Source: Polynucleobacter sp. 31A-FELB (GTDB taxonomy: Bacteria; Pseudomonadota; Gammaproteobacteria; Burkholderiales; Burkholderiaceae). From it: DNA of 64,000 bases. Below are positions 7,436-17,169 of the stretch, one piece after another. The DNA is taken from contig NZ_JACVOO010000004.1 of NCBI RefSeq assembly GCF_018882405.1, forward strand, positions 1 through 64,000, given 5' to 3'. Every line of letters begins with the position of its first letter. Position 1 is the first letter of the stretch. The notes below the pieces were generated by a model. That model did no database searches and was not told where the DNA came from. It saw only the letters and a list, made by a program, of their open reading frames with translations. Made by a program: the position numbers and the translations under genes.

Positions 7436-8533
7436 ATGACGTTTGACCGCCGCATTTTCAATTTCGCTGCGGGGCCTGCTACCGTACCTGAAGAGGTATT
7501 AAAGCAGGCTGCTGCAGAGATGTTGAATTGGCAGGGGCTTGGCACTAGTGTGATGGAAATTAGTCACCGCAGTAAAGAGTTCATGGCAGTTTACGAAGAG
7601 GTGTTGCACGATTTGCGCACCTTAATGAATATTCCCGACACTTACGAAATCTTGTTGCTACAAGGCGGTGGCCTTGGTCAAAATGCGGCGATCCCAATGA
7701 ATCTCATGGGTCTAGCTAAGAATGGCCCTGAAGCTGACTTCTTAGTAACTGGTATTTGGTCAGAAAAGTCTTTTAAAGAAGCTGATAAATATGGTGTTGC
7801 GAATTTAGTAGCATCTTCTGCTGCAGAAAAATTCAATACGATCCCGGCACGTTCTACTTGGCAGCTCTCAGATGATGCTGCCTATGTTCATTACTGTGCC
7901 AATGAAACCATTGGCGGTGTAGAGTTTCCAGATGTGCCTGATGTGAATGGCAAAACTTTAGTTGCGGATATCTCTAGCAATATTCTTTCTAAAGAGATGG
8001 ATGTCAGCAAGTGCGGCGTCTGGTTTGGTGGAGCTCAGAAAAATATTGGCCCGTCTGGCGTAACAATTGTGATTGTTCGTAAAGATCTGATGGGCCACAG
8101 TATGAAGATCACCCCATCGATTTGGGATTGGTCAAAGCAGGCTGCTAATCAATCCATGCTCAACACACCCCCGACCTTTGCAATCTATATGGCTGGTCTA
8201 GGCTTCAAATGGCTGTTAAAGCAGGGTGGCGTTAAAGCAATCGAAAAGCGTAATCAAGAAAAAGCGGACTTGCTCTACAACTTCTTGGATCAAAGTAGCT
8301 TGTATGAAAATCGCGTTGCAAAAGAATATCGCTCCCGCATGAATGTCACCTTCTTCCTGAAGGATGAGAATTTGAATGCTCAGTTTTTAGAGCAATCTAA
8401 TGCAGCAGGCTTGGTTGCCTTGCGTGGGCATAAGGCGGCTGGTGGTATGCGCGCCAGTATTTATAACGCAATGCCGATTGAAGGCGTTAAGGCCTTAGTG
8501 GAATTTATGCGTGACTTTGAAAGGCGTGCCTAA
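7436..8533 (+). CDS. serC: Phosphoserine aminotransferase
   Basis: SerC moves an amino group from glutamate to 3-phosphohydroxypyruvate in serine synthesis and to the matching intermediate in pyridoxal phosphate synthesis. The 365-residue protein has the family start NFAAGPATVPEEVL, and HYCANETIGGVEF near residue 152. The PLP-binding Lys202 is in GGAQKNIGPSG. It heads the aromatic amino acid cluster; the stop overlaps the pheA start by one base (TAATG), implying translational coupling. The serC-pheA-hisC-tyrA-aroA-cmk-rpsA order is well known from betaproteobacteria. Confidence 0.97.
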   Translation: MTFDRRIFNFAAGPATVPEEVLKQAAAEMLNWQGLGTSVMEISHRSKEFMAVYEEVLHDLRTLMNIPDTYEILLLQGGGLGQNAAIPMNLMGLAKNGPEADFLVTGIWSEKSFKEADKYGVANLVASSAAEKFNTIPARSTWQLSDDAAYVHYCANETIGGVEFPDVPDVNGKTLVADISSNILSKEMDVSKCGVWFGGAQKNIGPSGVTIVIVRKDLMGHSMKITPSIWDWSKQAANQSMLNTPPTFAIYMAGLGFKWLLKQGGVKAIEKRNQEKADLLYNFLDQSSLYENRVAKEYRSRMNVTFFLKDENLNAQFLEQSNAAGLVALRGHKAAGGMRASIYNAMPIEGVKALVEFMRDFERRA

Positions 8534-9627
8534 TGAGCTCTAAAGATCAGAGTACCGAAGAACAGCGCCTTGCGCCAATCCGCGACAAGATCGATGCGCT
8601 CGATGCGCAGATTTTGGATTTGTTATCCCAGCGTGCAAAAGCCGCTCAAGAGGTTGGTCATATCAAGGGTGGTTTTTCATCGCCGGTATTTAGGCCAGAG
8701 CGTGAGCGTCAAGTTGTCGCGCGCTTGCAAGAACTCAGCAAGGGCCCGCTACTAGCAGATGGCATCGCAGCAATCTGGCGTGAAGTCATGTCTGCCTGTC
8801 GCGCCTTAGAGGCTCGTCAGACAATTGCCTATCTTGGGCCGGTAGGAACATTTTCTGAGCAAGCGGCGCAAACCTATTTTGGTCACTCGATTGCTGGTTT
8901 GCCTTGCAATAGTCTCGATGAAGTATTCAAAGCGGTAGAGAAGGGCGCAGCTCAATTCGGAGTAGTGCCGGTTGAGAACTCTAGCGAGGGTGCTATCTCC
9001 CGAACTTTAGATTTACTTCTAGATTCTCCAATGCGTATTAGTGGCGAAGTGGTGCTGCCTATTCGTCATCACCTCTTAACTAAGAGTGGAAATTTGGATG
9101 GAGTTACAACCGTTTGTGCGCATGCCCAGGCTTTAGCGCAATGTCAACAATGGTTGAGTTTGCATGCCCCTCAATTAAAGCGTCAGGCTGTCAGTAGCAA
9201 TGCTGAGGCAGCGCGCATGGCCTCGATCGATCCAACGCTTGCAGCAATTGCTGGTGATCCTGCGCAAGAGGCCTATGGATTACAGGCAGTAGCCGCACAG
9301 ATTCAGGATGATCCGCATAATCGCACTCGTTTTGTCGTGGTTGGCACCTATGAATGTCAGCCAACCGGCAAAGATCAAACTTCTTTGGTGTTGTCGGTAG
9401 ATAACCAGCCGGGTGCAGTACACCGCTTGTTAGAGCCCTTGGCTAAGCATGGTGTTTCCATGAATCGTTTTGAGTCTCGTCCAGCTCGCAAGGGAACTTG
9501 GGAGTATCACTTCTATATCGATGTTGCTGGTCACGCTGAAGATGCAAAAGTAGCCAAAGCATTAGATGAATTAAAAACAACAGCCGCTTTTTATAAAAAC
9601 CTCGGCTCTTATCCCCACTCAGCATGA
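8533..9627 (+). CDS. pheA: Bifunctional chorismate mutase/prephenate dehydratase (P-protein)
   Basis: PheA converts chorismate to prephenate and then to phenylpyruvate for phenylalanine synthesis. Residues about 12-92 are an AroQ-type chorismate mutase (RDKIDALDAQILDLLSQRA). About 97-275 form the dehydratase (YLGPVGTFSEQAA, later DPHNRTRFVVVG with its catalytic Thr-Arg-Phe). About 285-360 form an ACT domain with the ESRPARK phenylalanine-binding motif, so feedback inhibition by phenylalanine is expected. Length 364 is normal. It overlaps serC by one base and hisC by ATGA. Confidence 0.97.
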   Translation: MSSKDQSTEEQRLAPIRDKIDALDAQILDLLSQRAKAAQEVGHIKGGFSSPVFRPERERQVVARLQELSKGPLLADGIAAIWREVMSACRALEARQTIAYLGPVGTFSEQAAQTYFGHSIAGLPCNSLDEVFKAVEKGAAQFGVVPVENSSEGAISRTLDLLLDSPMRISGEVVLPIRHHLLTKSGNLDGVTTVCAHAQALAQCQQWLSLHAPQLKRQAVSSNAEAARMASIDPTLAAIAGDPAQEAYGLQAVAAQIQDDPHNRTRFVVVGTYECQPTGKDQTSLVLSVDNQPGAVHRLLEPLAKHGVSMNRFESRPARKGTWEYHFYIDVAGHAEDAKVAKALDELKTTAAFYKNLGSYPHSA

Positions 9628-10754
9628 GCTCTAAGTCCAATATTGGTTTAAAGCATATTCATGCGATAGCACCCTATATCGGCGGGCGACCTATTAGTGA
9701 GGTTGCGCGCGAATACGGCCTTGATGAAAACAAGATTGTGAAGTTGGCCTCCAATGAGAATCCATTGGGTATGCCAAAGTCAGCGCAAGACGCCATGCTT
9801 AAGGCGGCGGCAGACTTGGGTCGTTACCCAGACTCCAATGGCTTTGAATTAAAGAATGTATTGTCAGCGCGCTTAGGTGTTCCAACTGATTGGATTACCT
9901 TGGGCAATGGTAGCAACGATATCTTAGAGTTGGCTGCACGCGCAGTTGCTCAAGCTGGTGATGAGGTGATTTTTTCTAAACATGCATTTGCTGTTTATCC
10001 ACTAGCCACTCAAGCTGTTGGCGCTAAAGCGGTTGAAGTAGCTGCAACTGAAATGTATGGCCATGACCTGCCTGCGATGCTTCAGGCGGTAAAAGCTGCT
10101 GGTGATAAAGCCAAGTTGGTATTTGTGGCTAACCCAAATAATCCTACTGGTAGCTACTTAACTGCAAAAGAGATCGAAGATTTTCTTATTGCGGTTCCAG
10201 CTCATGTGGTGGTGGTCTTAGATGAAGCTTATAACGAATATCTCGCTGCTGATCAACGCTATGATGCGATTGCTTGGGTGAGGCGTTTCCCAAATATGAT
10301 TTTGTCGCGCAGCTTTTCTAAGGCATATGGTTTAGCGGGCTTACGTATTGGCTACGGAGTGGCGCAACCTGCTTTGACCGATTTGCTGAATCGCATCCGT
10401 CAGCCATTTAATGTGAATAGCCTTGCACAAGCTGCGGCGATTGCAGCATTTCAGGATTCTGCATTCTTGCAACAAGGCTTTGAACTTAATCGTGCTGGCT
10501 TTGCCCAATTAACTCAAGCCTTTGATGCACTCGGCCTGACTTATCTCCCGTCGGCTGGAAACTTTGTGCTGGTGAAGGTGGGTGAAGATGATGGCGCTGG
10601 CGCTCGCATTAATTTAGAGCTCCTCAAGCGCGGCATCATTGTTCGCCCAGTTGGAAATTACGGCCTGCCACAATGGTTGCGTATTTCAATTGGCTTGCCC
10701 GAAGAAAATGCAGCTTTTATTGCTGCGCTTAAAGATGTTTTGGCAAAGCAGTAA
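9624..10754 (+). CDS. hisC: Histidinol-phosphate/aromatic aminotransferase
   Basis: A fold-type I PLP aminotransferase of the HisC family, 376 residues. Lys233 in SRSFSKAYGLAGLRIGYG is the Schiff-base residue. ASNENPLG (near residue 41), VFVANPNNPTGS and LDEAYNEY are further signatures. Its position between pheA and tyrA suggests a main role in phenylalanine/tyrosine transamination; a second HisC in the histidine operon is common in this lineage, so the name HisC2 may be more exact. This functional split is inferred from context. Start ATG overlaps the pheA stop (ATGA). Confidence 0.9.
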   Translation: MSSKSNIGLKHIHAIAPYIGGRPISEVAREYGLDENKIVKLASNENPLGMPKSAQDAMLKAAADLGRYPDSNGFELKNVLSARLGVPTDWITLGNGSNDILELAARAVAQAGDEVIFSKHAFAVYPLATQAVGAKAVEVAATEMYGHDLPAMLQAVKAAGDKAKLVFVANPNNPTGSYLTAKEIEDFLIAVPAHVVVVLDEAYNEYLAADQRYDAIAWVRRFPNMILSRSFSKAYGLAGLRIGYGVAQPALTDLLNRIRQPFNVNSLAQAAAIAAFQDSAFLQQGFELNRAGFAQLTQAFDALGLTYLPSAGNFVLVKVGEDDGAGARINLELLKRGIIVRPVGNYGLPQWLRISIGLPEENAAFIAALKDVLAKQ

Positions 10755-10786
10755 TTCAATCGTAAATAGACAACCTTCATCAAGCA

Positions 10787-11668
10787 ATGGCCATCATTAA
10801 TCCATCTAGTAATTACGGTACCGTCACCATTGTTGGTGTTGGCTTGATCGGTGCCTCTTTGGGTTTGGCTCTTAAAAAAGTAGGTGTGGTCAATAAGGTC
10901 TTGGGCGTTGGTCGTAGCGCTGCAAATTTAGATCAAGCGCTCAAGATGGGTGCTATTGATGCAGTAGTCGATTTAGTTGAAGCAGCAAAACAATCTGATG
11001 TGATTGTGTTGTGTGTGCCAGTGGCGCAGATGCGCGCCGCTTTTGAAGTAATTGAGCCGCACTTAGAGTCTCGGACCATGCTGACAGATGCTGGCAGCAC
11101 TAAGGGTGATGTGATTTTGGCTGCTAAGGAAGTCCTGGGTAAAAAAGCTTGTCAGTTTGTGCCAGCCCATCCGATTGCAGGTGGCGCGCAACATGGTGCG
11201 AGTGCTGCAAAAGCAGATCTCTTTGAGGGTAAGCAAACCATTCTTTGTCCGCTACAAGAAAACTCTCCGCAGGATACCGATTTGATCGAAGGCTTTTGGC
11301 AGTCCGTTGGATCTATCGTGAAAAAGATTTCTTGTGTGCAGCATGATGCGATCTACGCAGCTGTTTCTCATTTGCCACATATTCTGTCTTACGCTTTGAT
11401 GGCGAGCGTAGTGAATTCTGAAGATGCCGATCAAAAACTGAGTCATGTTGGCGCTGGCTTTAAGGATTTCACGCGCATCGCTGCCTCGAGTCCAGAGATG
11501 TGGCGCGATATTTGTTTGGGTAATCGCACAGCAGTTCTGAAAGAGCTTGATCAATATCTACTCATCGTCAATCACATGCGTAAATTGATTGCTGATAATG
11601 ATGGCGCAGGCTTAGAGAAATTATTTAATAAAGCCAGTAAAGCACGTCAAGATTTGGATGTGCTTTGA
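10787..11668 (+). CDS. tyrA: Prephenate dehydrogenase
   Basis: TyrA oxidatively decarboxylates prephenate (or arogenate) with NAD(P) on the way to tyrosine. The 293-residue protein has an N-terminal dinucleotide fold ([16 protein letters not shown] near residue 16), the [15 protein letters not shown] substrate loop near 127, and the family helix [12 protein letters not shown]. It lacks an ACT domain, so feedback control like that of pheA is not evident. It lies 32 bp after hisC and shares a base with aroA (TGATG). Confidence 0.95.
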   Translation: MAIINPSSNYGTVTIVGVGLIGASLGLALKKVGVVNKVLGVGRSAANLDQALKMGAIDAVVDLVEAAKQSDVIVLCVPVAQMRAAFEVIEPHLESRTMLTDAGSTKGDVILAAKEVLGKKACQFVPAHPIAGGAQHGASAAKADLFEGKQTILCPLQENSPQDTDLIEGFWQSVGSIVKKISCVQHDAIYAAVSHLPHILSYALMASVVNSEDADQKLSHVGAGFKDFTRIAASSPEMWRDICLGNRTAVLKELDQYLLIVNHMRKLIADNDGAGLEKLFNKASKARQDLDVL

Positions 11669-12996
11669 TGAGTGGCTTGCCTGATATCAACATTGGACCA
11701 TTCAATCGAGCACAAGGCTCGATTATTTTGCCTGGATCAAAAAGTATTTCCAATCGCGCCTTATTGTTGGCAGCTTTGTCTTCAGGCACGACAACTCTTA
11801 AAAATCTACTAGATGCTGACGATACTCAGGTGATGCGTAATGCGCTTCGTCAATTGGGTTTGTCGGTAACTGATCAAGCAGACAAAGTCTGCATAGTTGA
11901 AGGTTGTGGTGGTAAGTTCCCGATTCAGAATGTAGACCTCTTTATGGGTAATGCAGGTACAGCGATTCGTCCCTTAACGGCGGCTTTGGCGATGCAGGGT
12001 GGCAATTACCGTTTATCTGGTGTGCCCCGCATGCATGAGCGTCCTATTCGGGATCTAGTAGACGGATTACGACAAGTCGGCGCAAAGATTGATTACGAAT
12101 TGCAAGAAGGCTATCCGCCTATCAAGATTCTTGCTGCTGATATTGAAATTAAAGATGTTGTGAAGGTGCGTGGAGATGTTTCTAGTCAGTTCTTAACTGC
12201 CTTATTGATGGCTTTGCCTTTGGTAGCAATAGAGCCTGTCAGGATCGAGGTGATTGGTGAATTGATTTCTCGTCCTTATATCGATATCACGCTCAAGCTC
12301 ATGGCGCGCTTTGGCGTCAAAGTGGCTTGCCCTGATGCGCAGTCGTTTGTCATTCCCGCCAAGACTTCTCACTCGGTATATCAAAGCCCTGGTGTCTTAT
12401 CGGTTGAGGGCGATGCATCCTCGGCTTCTTACTTCTTAGCGCTTGGTGCGATTGGTAGTGGACCGGTGCGCGTCTTGGGTGTGGGTAGCGAGAGTATTCA
12501 GGGTGACGTTGCTTTTGCTGACGCACTCGCATTAATGGGCGCAAAGATTTCTTCTGGTGAAGATTGGATTGAAGTTGCTGGCGTCAATAATGCGAATGGC
12601 AAGCTCACGGGTATCACGATTGATTGCACAGAAATTCCGGATGCCGCGATGACGCTCGCTGTTGCTGCATTGTTTGCTGAGGGTCCGACCCGCTTAAACA
12701 ATATTGCCAGCTGGCGCGTAAAAGAAACTGATCGTATTGCAGCGATGGCAAAAGAATTGAAAAAAGTTGGCGCTATCGTTGAGGAGGGTGCGGATTACAT
12801 CGTGGTGCAAGCCCCTCAATCACTGGCCGATTGGAGGTCTCCTGCTGAAGGTATTGATACATACGATGACCACCGTATGGCAATGTGCTTCTCATTAGCC
12901 GCTTTTGGTCCTAATGCGCTACAGATCAATGATCCCAACTGCGTTGCAAAAACCTTCCCAACTTACTTTGCAGAGTTTGCAAAGATCGTCTTCTAG
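11668..12996 (+). CDS. aroA: 3-phosphoshikimate 1-carboxyvinyltransferase (EPSP synthase)
   Basis: AroA joins phosphoenolpyruvate to shikimate 3-phosphate, the sixth step of the shikimate pathway. The protein is 442 residues from ATG 11668; an in-frame TTG three bases earlier was not used, because the ATG gives the TGATG junction with tyrA. Signatures: [18 protein letters not shown] near residue 20, [17 protein letters not shown] near 90 (the segment decisive for glyphosate sensitivity, here the sensitive-class form NAGTAIRPL), RDGDSS-like [15 protein letters not shown], and [16 protein letters not shown] near 350. Next to cmk, as is usual. Confidence 0.97.
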   Translation: MSGLPDINIGPFNRAQGSIILPGSKSISNRALLLAALSSGTTTLKNLLDADDTQVMRNALRQLGLSVTDQADKVCIVEGCGGKFPIQNVDLFMGNAGTAIRPLTAALAMQGGNYRLSGVPRMHERPIRDLVDGLRQVGAKIDYELQEGYPPIKILAADIEIKDVVKVRGDVSSQFLTALLMALPLVAIEPVRIEVIGELISRPYIDITLKLMARFGVKVACPDAQSFVIPAKTSHSVYQSPGVLSVEGDASSASYFLALGAIGSGPVRVLGVGSESIQGDVAFADALALMGAKISSGEDWIEVAGVNNANGKLTGITIDCTEIPDAAMTLAVAALFAEGPTRLNNIASWRVKETDRIAAMAKELKKVGAIVEEGADYIVVQAPQSLADWRSPAEGIDTYDDHRMAMCFSLAAFGPNALQINDPNCVAKTFPTYFAEFAKIVF

Positions 12997-13008
12997 AAAT
13001 TTCTTTTC

Positions 13009-13671
13009 ATGAGTTTGCCTCCAGTCATCGCCATTGATGGACCTACCGCCTCGGGCAAGGGGACGGTTGCCTCCTTGGTAGCTGAAAAGCTGGGTTTTCA
13101 TTACCTGGATAGTGGAGCCTTGTATCGGTTGGTTGCCTTAGGTAGTCAAAAAGCATCCATTGACCCCCAAAATGGCCCAGAACTGGGTATTTTGGCCAAA
13201 AAACTGGTGATTTCCTTCAAAAATGGCCAAATTTTGCTCAATTCTGAAGATGTGACTGAAGCCATTCGCACTGAAAGTATCGGTTTGCGTGCTTCGGCAA
13301 TCGCAGTGCATCCAGAGGTTAGACAGGCTTTAGTGGGTGTTCAGCATGGTTTTAGGGTTGTTCCAGGCTTGGTTGCTGATGGGCGCGATATGGCAAGCGT
13401 CATATTTCCCGATGCGGTATTGAAGGTTTTTCTCACTGCAACAGCTGAAGCTAGAGCCGAACGTCGGTATAAGCAATTGATAGCTAAGGGAATTTCTGCT
13501 AAACTAGACGACTTGCTGCAGGATTTACAAGAGCGCGATGCCAGAGACAGTAGTCGAGGTACCGCACCTTTGTTGGTTGCAGACGGCGCCAAAGTGCTTG
13601 AAACATCAGAATTAACGATAGATCAAGCAGTTAAGACGGTTTTAGATTGGTATCAATCAAAAATAGCTTAA
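13009..13671 (+). CDS. cmk: Cytidylate kinase
   Basis: Cmk phosphorylates CMP and dCMP with ATP. The 220-residue protein has the P-loop [21 protein letters not shown] at residue 8 and the substrate segment [13 protein letters not shown] near 32. [21 protein letters not shown] and the LID-type Arg residues RAERRYKQL follow, then the late motif [13 protein letters not shown]. Length is normal. It lies 12 bp after aroA and ahead of the rpsA leader, the standard cmk-rpsA pairing. Confidence 0.96.
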   Translation: MSLPPVIAIDGPTASGKGTVASLVAEKLGFHYLDSGALYRLVALGSQKASIDPQNGPELGILAKKLVISFKNGQILLNSEDVTEAIRTESIGLRASAIAVHPEVRQALVGVQHGFRVVPGLVADGRDMASVIFPDAVLKVFLTATAEARAERRYKQLIAKGISAKLDDLLQDLQERDARDSSRGTAPLLVADGAKVLETSELTIDQAVKTVLDWYQSKIA

Positions 13672-13805
13672 TTTTTTGGTGGGCAGTAGAAGTTGTTTTG
13701 GCGTCTTAAGAAACTCTACAACGCGATTTTCTAATTTAGCGTGTTTCTTGGGGCTTTTTTAACCTAACCCGTCAGGCCTTCTGGCGGCACAAAGTGAATA
13801 TATAA
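13672..13805 (+). promoter_or_regulatory. rpsA leader region
   Basis: A 134-bp gap ahead of rpsA. At 13770-13788 CCGTCAGG pairs with TCTGGCGG (two wobble pairs) as a hairpin about 20 nt before the start codon. There is no standard Shine-Dalgarno, as is also the case for E. coli rpsA, which uses a structured leader bound by S1 itself. A TTGTTT/TACAAC pair at about 13694-13722 could be a weak promoter. Autoregulation is inferred from the family. Confidence 0.4.
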
Positions 13806-15479
13806 ATGTCTGAATCATTTGCAGAACTATTTGAAGAATCATTAACCCGATCGAATATGAAGACCGGCCAAGTTATTTCGGCTGAAGTACTTCGCATCGA
13901 CCATAACTTCGTCGTTGTTAACGCTGGATTGAAATCCGAAGCGTTTATTCCTGTTGAAGAATTCCATAACGACGCTGGTGAGATTGAAGTAGCTCCTGGC
14001 GATTTCGTTTCTGTTGCTATTGACGCTCTTGAGAACGGCTATGGCGACACAATCCTTTCCCGTGACAAAGCTAAGCGCTTGGCATCATGGATGAACTTGG
14101 AAAAAGCTCTCGAGCAAGCTGAGATTGTTACCGGTACTGTTACTGGTAAGGTTAAAGGCGGCTTGACAGTCATGGTTAACGGTATCCGCGCATTCTTGCC
14201 TGGATCACTCGTTGATACACGCCCAATCAAAGACACCAGCCCTTACGAAGGTAAGACGATGGAGTTCAAGGTTATCAAGCTTGACCGTAAGCGTAACAAC
14301 GTAGTGTTGTCACGTCGTGCAGTTGTTGAAGCTAGCCAGGGTGAAGAGCGCGCGAAGTTGATGTCTAACCTCAAAGAAGGTAGCGTTGTTCAAGGTATCG
14401 TTAAGAACATCACTGACTACGGCGCATTCGTGGACCTCGGTGGTATCGATGGCCTCTTGCACATTACCGATTTGGCATGGCGTCGTGTGCGTCACCCAAG
14501 CGAGATGTTGACTGTTGGTCAAGAAGTTACAGCTAAGATTTTGAAGTTCGATCAAGAGAAGAACCGTGTTTCACTCGGCGTGAAACAACTTGGTGATGAT
14601 CCATGGGTTGGTATCGCTCGTCGTTACCCACCAAACACCCGTTTATTCGGTAAGGTTACTAACCTGACTGACTACGGCGCATTCGTAGAAATCGAATCTG
14701 GTATCGAAGGTTTGGTACACGTTTCTGAAATGGACTGGACTAACAAGAACGTTGCTCCAAGCAAAGCTACTGCATTAGGAACCGAAGTTGAAGTAATGGT
14801 TCTGGATATTGATGAAGACAAGCGTCGTATCAGCTTGGGCATCAAGCAGTGCAAAGCTAATCCATGGGAAGAGTTCTCACGTGGCCAACAAAAAGGCGAC
14901 AAGCTGACTGGCGCAATCAAGTCTATTACTGACTTTGGTGTGTTCATTGGTTTGCCTGGCGGTATCGACGGTTTAGTTCACCTCTCAGACCTCTCATGGA
15001 ATGAGCCAGGAGAAGAAGCTGTTAAGAAATACAAAAAAGGCGACGAAGTTGAAGCTACTGTATTGGCCATTGATGTTGAGAAAGAGCGTATCTCTCTCGG
15101 TATCAAGCAATTGTCTGGTGATCCATTCAATAACTACACATCCGTAAGCGACAAGGGTAGCCTTGTAACTGGTACTGTGAAGGCTGTTGATGCTAAGGGT
15201 GCAACTATTCACTTGGCTGATGAAGTTGAAGCTTACTTACGTGCTTCTGAGATCTCAACAGATCGCGTTGAAGATGCACGCAATGTATTGAAAGAAGGCG
15301 ATAGCGTAACTGCAATGATCATCAACATTGATCGTAAGTCACGTGTAATCAATCTTTCAATCAAAGCTAAAGATAGCTCTGACCAACAAGACGCTATGAG
15401 CAAACTCCAAGGTGATGCGCAGTCCGGCACAACCAACTTGGGTGCTTTGTTAAAAGCGAAGTTGGACAATCAAGGCTAA
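13806..15479 (+). CDS. rpsA: 30S ribosomal protein S1
   Basis: S1 binds and unfolds mRNA on the small ribosomal subunit. The 557-residue protein has six S1/OB repeats. The repeated pattern [29 protein letters not shown], and its relatives [24 protein letters not shown] and [25 protein letters not shown], marks repeats 3-5. Repeats 1-2 (ribosome-binding) are more divergent. Length equals E. coli S1 (557). Strong use of preferred codons (GGT, CGT, GTT, AAG) differs from neighbours and fits very high expression. It is followed by a strong terminator. Confidence 0.98.
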   Translation: MSESFAELFEESLTRSNMKTGQVISAEVLRIDHNFVVVNAGLKSEAFIPVEEFHNDAGEIEVAPGDFVSVAIDALENGYGDTILSRDKAKRLASWMNLEKALEQAEIVTGTVTGKVKGGLTVMVNGIRAFLPGSLVDTRPIKDTSPYEGKTMEFKVIKLDRKRNNVVLSRRAVVEASQGEERAKLMSNLKEGSVVQGIVKNITDYGAFVDLGGIDGLLHITDLAWRRVRHPSEMLTVGQEVTAKILKFDQEKNRVSLGVKQLGDDPWVGIARRYPPNTRLFGKVTNLTDYGAFVEIESGIEGLVHVSEMDWTNKNVAPSKATALGTEVEVMVLDIDEDKRRISLGIKQCKANPWEEFSRGQQKGDKLTGAIKSITDFGVFIGLPGGIDGLVHLSDLSWNEPGEEAVKKYKKGDEVEATVLAIDVEKERISLGIKQLSGDPFNNYTSVSDKGSLVTGTVKAVDAKGATIHLADEVEAYLRASEISTDRVEDARNVLKEGDSVTAMIINIDRKSRVINLSIKAKDSSDQQDAMSKLQGDAQSGTTNLGALLKAKLDNQG

Positions 15480-15487
15480 ATCAATAT

Positions 15488-15519
15488 CGCCGCTTTCCAC
15501 TAGGAGAGCGGCGGTTTTT
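15488..15519 (+). terminator. rpsA terminator
   Basis: CGCCGCTTTCC pairs with GGAGAGCGGCG (one wobble) around the loop ACTA, followed by six T. It begins 9 nt after the rpsA stop. Confidence 0.9.
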
Positions 15520-15531
15520 TATTGATAGATC

Positions 15532-15876
15532 ATGTCAGATCAAGAGCAACAAGCAATTACTCGCTCCGAACTCGTGGAGAGCTTGGCGGAACAGTTTCCC
15601 CAGCTACTACCTAGAGATGTGGAGTTGGCAGTAAAAACATTGCTAGACACCATGACTCACGCTTTAGCCGAAGGCAAGCGGATTGAGTTGCGCGGTGTTG
15701 GTAGCTTTGTTTTGCATCACCGTCCTGCGCGTACTGGCCGCAACCCAAAATCTGGTGAGAAAGTATTGATCCCAGAAAAACGGGTGCCCCATTTCAAGCC
15801 TGGAAAAGAATTACGTGAGCGCGTGGATTACAAGCCTCTGAAGCAAGTGAGCCCTAAAGAGGGTTCTGGTGCCTAG
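15532..15876 (+). CDS. ihfB: Integration host factor subunit beta
   Basis: IhfB pairs with IhfA to bend DNA sharply at specific sites. The 114-residue protein has the HU/IHF fold with [49 protein letters not shown], including the Arg-rich arm and intercalating Pro. The C-terminus runs about 15 residues beyond E. coli IhfB, as usual for Burkholderiales. It lies between two terminators, so it may have its own promoter; the rpsA-ihfB order is conserved. Confidence 0.96.
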   Translation: MSDQEQQAITRSELVESLAEQFPQLLPRDVELAVKTLLDTMTHALAEGKRIELRGVGSFVLHHRPARTGRNPKSGEKVLIPEKRVPHFKPGKELRERVDYKPLKQVSPKEGSGA

Positions 15877-15895
15877 TCACATAGCGCATATCCAG

Positions 15896-15918
15896 TGGTC
15901 CATTCGGACCATTTTTTT
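15896..15918 (+). terminator. ihfB terminator
   Basis: The stem TGGTCC/GGACCA with loop ATTC is followed by seven T. It lies 20 nt after ihfB and 18 nt before lapB. Confidence 0.85.
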
Positions 15919-15936
15919 ATTTAAGTTCTGCACAGC

Positions 15937-17148
15937 ATGATTCAGATCGCAACCTCCTGGCTACTGTTATTACCAGTCATATTTGGTATTGGTTGGTTGG
16001 CTTCGCGCTGGGATTTGCGTCTTGAGAATCGCATGGATGAGCGTGAGCGCATGCGTCAGCAGCGTTCAACTTTTAAAGGTTTAAGTCTCTTATTAAATGA
16101 GCAGCCAGATCAAGCGATTGAGACCTTGGTCAAGATCGCTCAGCTCGATCCTGAAACAATCGAACTTCATTTTGCTTTAGGGAGTTTATTCCGTCGCCGT
16201 GGTGAGACCGAGCGTGCAATTCGAGTTCACCAGCACCTGGCTAATCGTGATGACTTAAAGCCGCGTGATCGCGATCATGCTGCTTATGAGTTGGGCCGTG
16301 ATTTTCTGCGCGCTGGCTTATTAGATCGCGCCGAAGCATCATTAAATCGTGTTGGTGAAGGTAAGTTCGCTGCTCCTGCAAAAGAGAGCTTGCTCGAGAT
16401 GTATCAGATCGAGCGAGACTGGAAGAAAGCCATCATTGCTGCTAGTGAGCTTGAGGGCTTACAGGGCAAATCACATCATACCGAGATCGCCCAGTTTCAT
16501 TGTGAGTTGGGTCAGGAGGCCTTGCGTCGCAAGGATTTACCAGAGGTAGAGCAATCCGTTCAATTGGCCTTACAAGCCGTGCCGCATCATGCGCGTGCGC
16601 TGATTTTGCAAGGGGATTATCTGATTGCAATGGATCGTCCAGCGCAAGCTATTGAGGTATGGGCTGTGATTGCTAAAACACATCCTGCTTATATGCACCT
16701 ACTCGCAGATCGTTGGATGGCGGCGCACACCGCTCTGAATAAAGCGGATGAAGGTTTAAGTGTGCTCTGTGAACTATTAAAAACCCAGGCTTCTGGTGAG
16801 TTGCTCGATATTGTTCAAAAGCACATGACTCAAATTCGTGGTGCTCAAGCTGCTGAAGTAATGCTGGTTGAAGTGATGCAGCATTCACCAAGCTTGAGTG
16901 CACTTTCTAAGTTGGCCGAGACCCGTTTGGCTTTAGCAGAAAGCAACGGTACGCCAGAGCGAGTATCGGATTTACAGGCAACACTCAGTTTATTAAAGCA
17001 GCGCACAACCAGTTTGGCTCGGTATACCTGTGGCAATTGTGGTTTCCGTGCAAGACGTTTTTACTGGCAGTGCCCAGGTTGCAATCATTGGGAGGCGTAC
17101 TCCCCAAGACGTAGTGAGGGAGCCGTTCCTAGCGGCCCTTCAATGTAA
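15937..17148 (+). CDS. lapB: Lipopolysaccharide assembly protein B (YciM)
   Basis: LapB is an inner-membrane TPR protein that links the FtsH protease to LpxC and so limits lipid A synthesis. The 403-residue protein has an N-terminal membrane helix (residues 5-24, ATSWLLLLPVIFGIGWLASRW) and TPR repeats through about 340 (for example FALGSLFRRRGETERAIRVHQHL). It ends in a rubredoxin-type metal site, CGNCGFRARRFYWQCPGC, near residue 365. The usual partner lapA (DUF1049) between ihfB and lapB is absent: the gap is only 60 bp. It is followed by ugd and heptose genes, in keeping with envelope building. Confidence 0.94.
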   Translation: MIQIATSWLLLLPVIFGIGWLASRWDLRLENRMDERERMRQQRSTFKGLSLLLNEQPDQAIETLVKIAQLDPETIELHFALGSLFRRRGETERAIRVHQHLANRDDLKPRDRDHAAYELGRDFLRAGLLDRAEASLNRVGEGKFAAPAKESLLEMYQIERDWKKAIIAASELEGLQGKSHHTEIAQFHCELGQEALRRKDLPEVEQSVQLALQAVPHHARALILQGDYLIAMDRPAQAIEVWAVIAKTHPAYMHLLADRWMAAHTALNKADEGLSVLCELLKTQASGELLDIVQKHMTQIRGAQAAEVMLVEVMQHSPSLSALSKLAETRLALAESNGTPERVSDLQATLSLLKQRTTSLARYTCGNCGFRARRFYWQCPGCNHWEAYSPRRSEGAVPSGPSM

Positions 17149-17169
17149 TCTAAATTACTTGGAGATATC

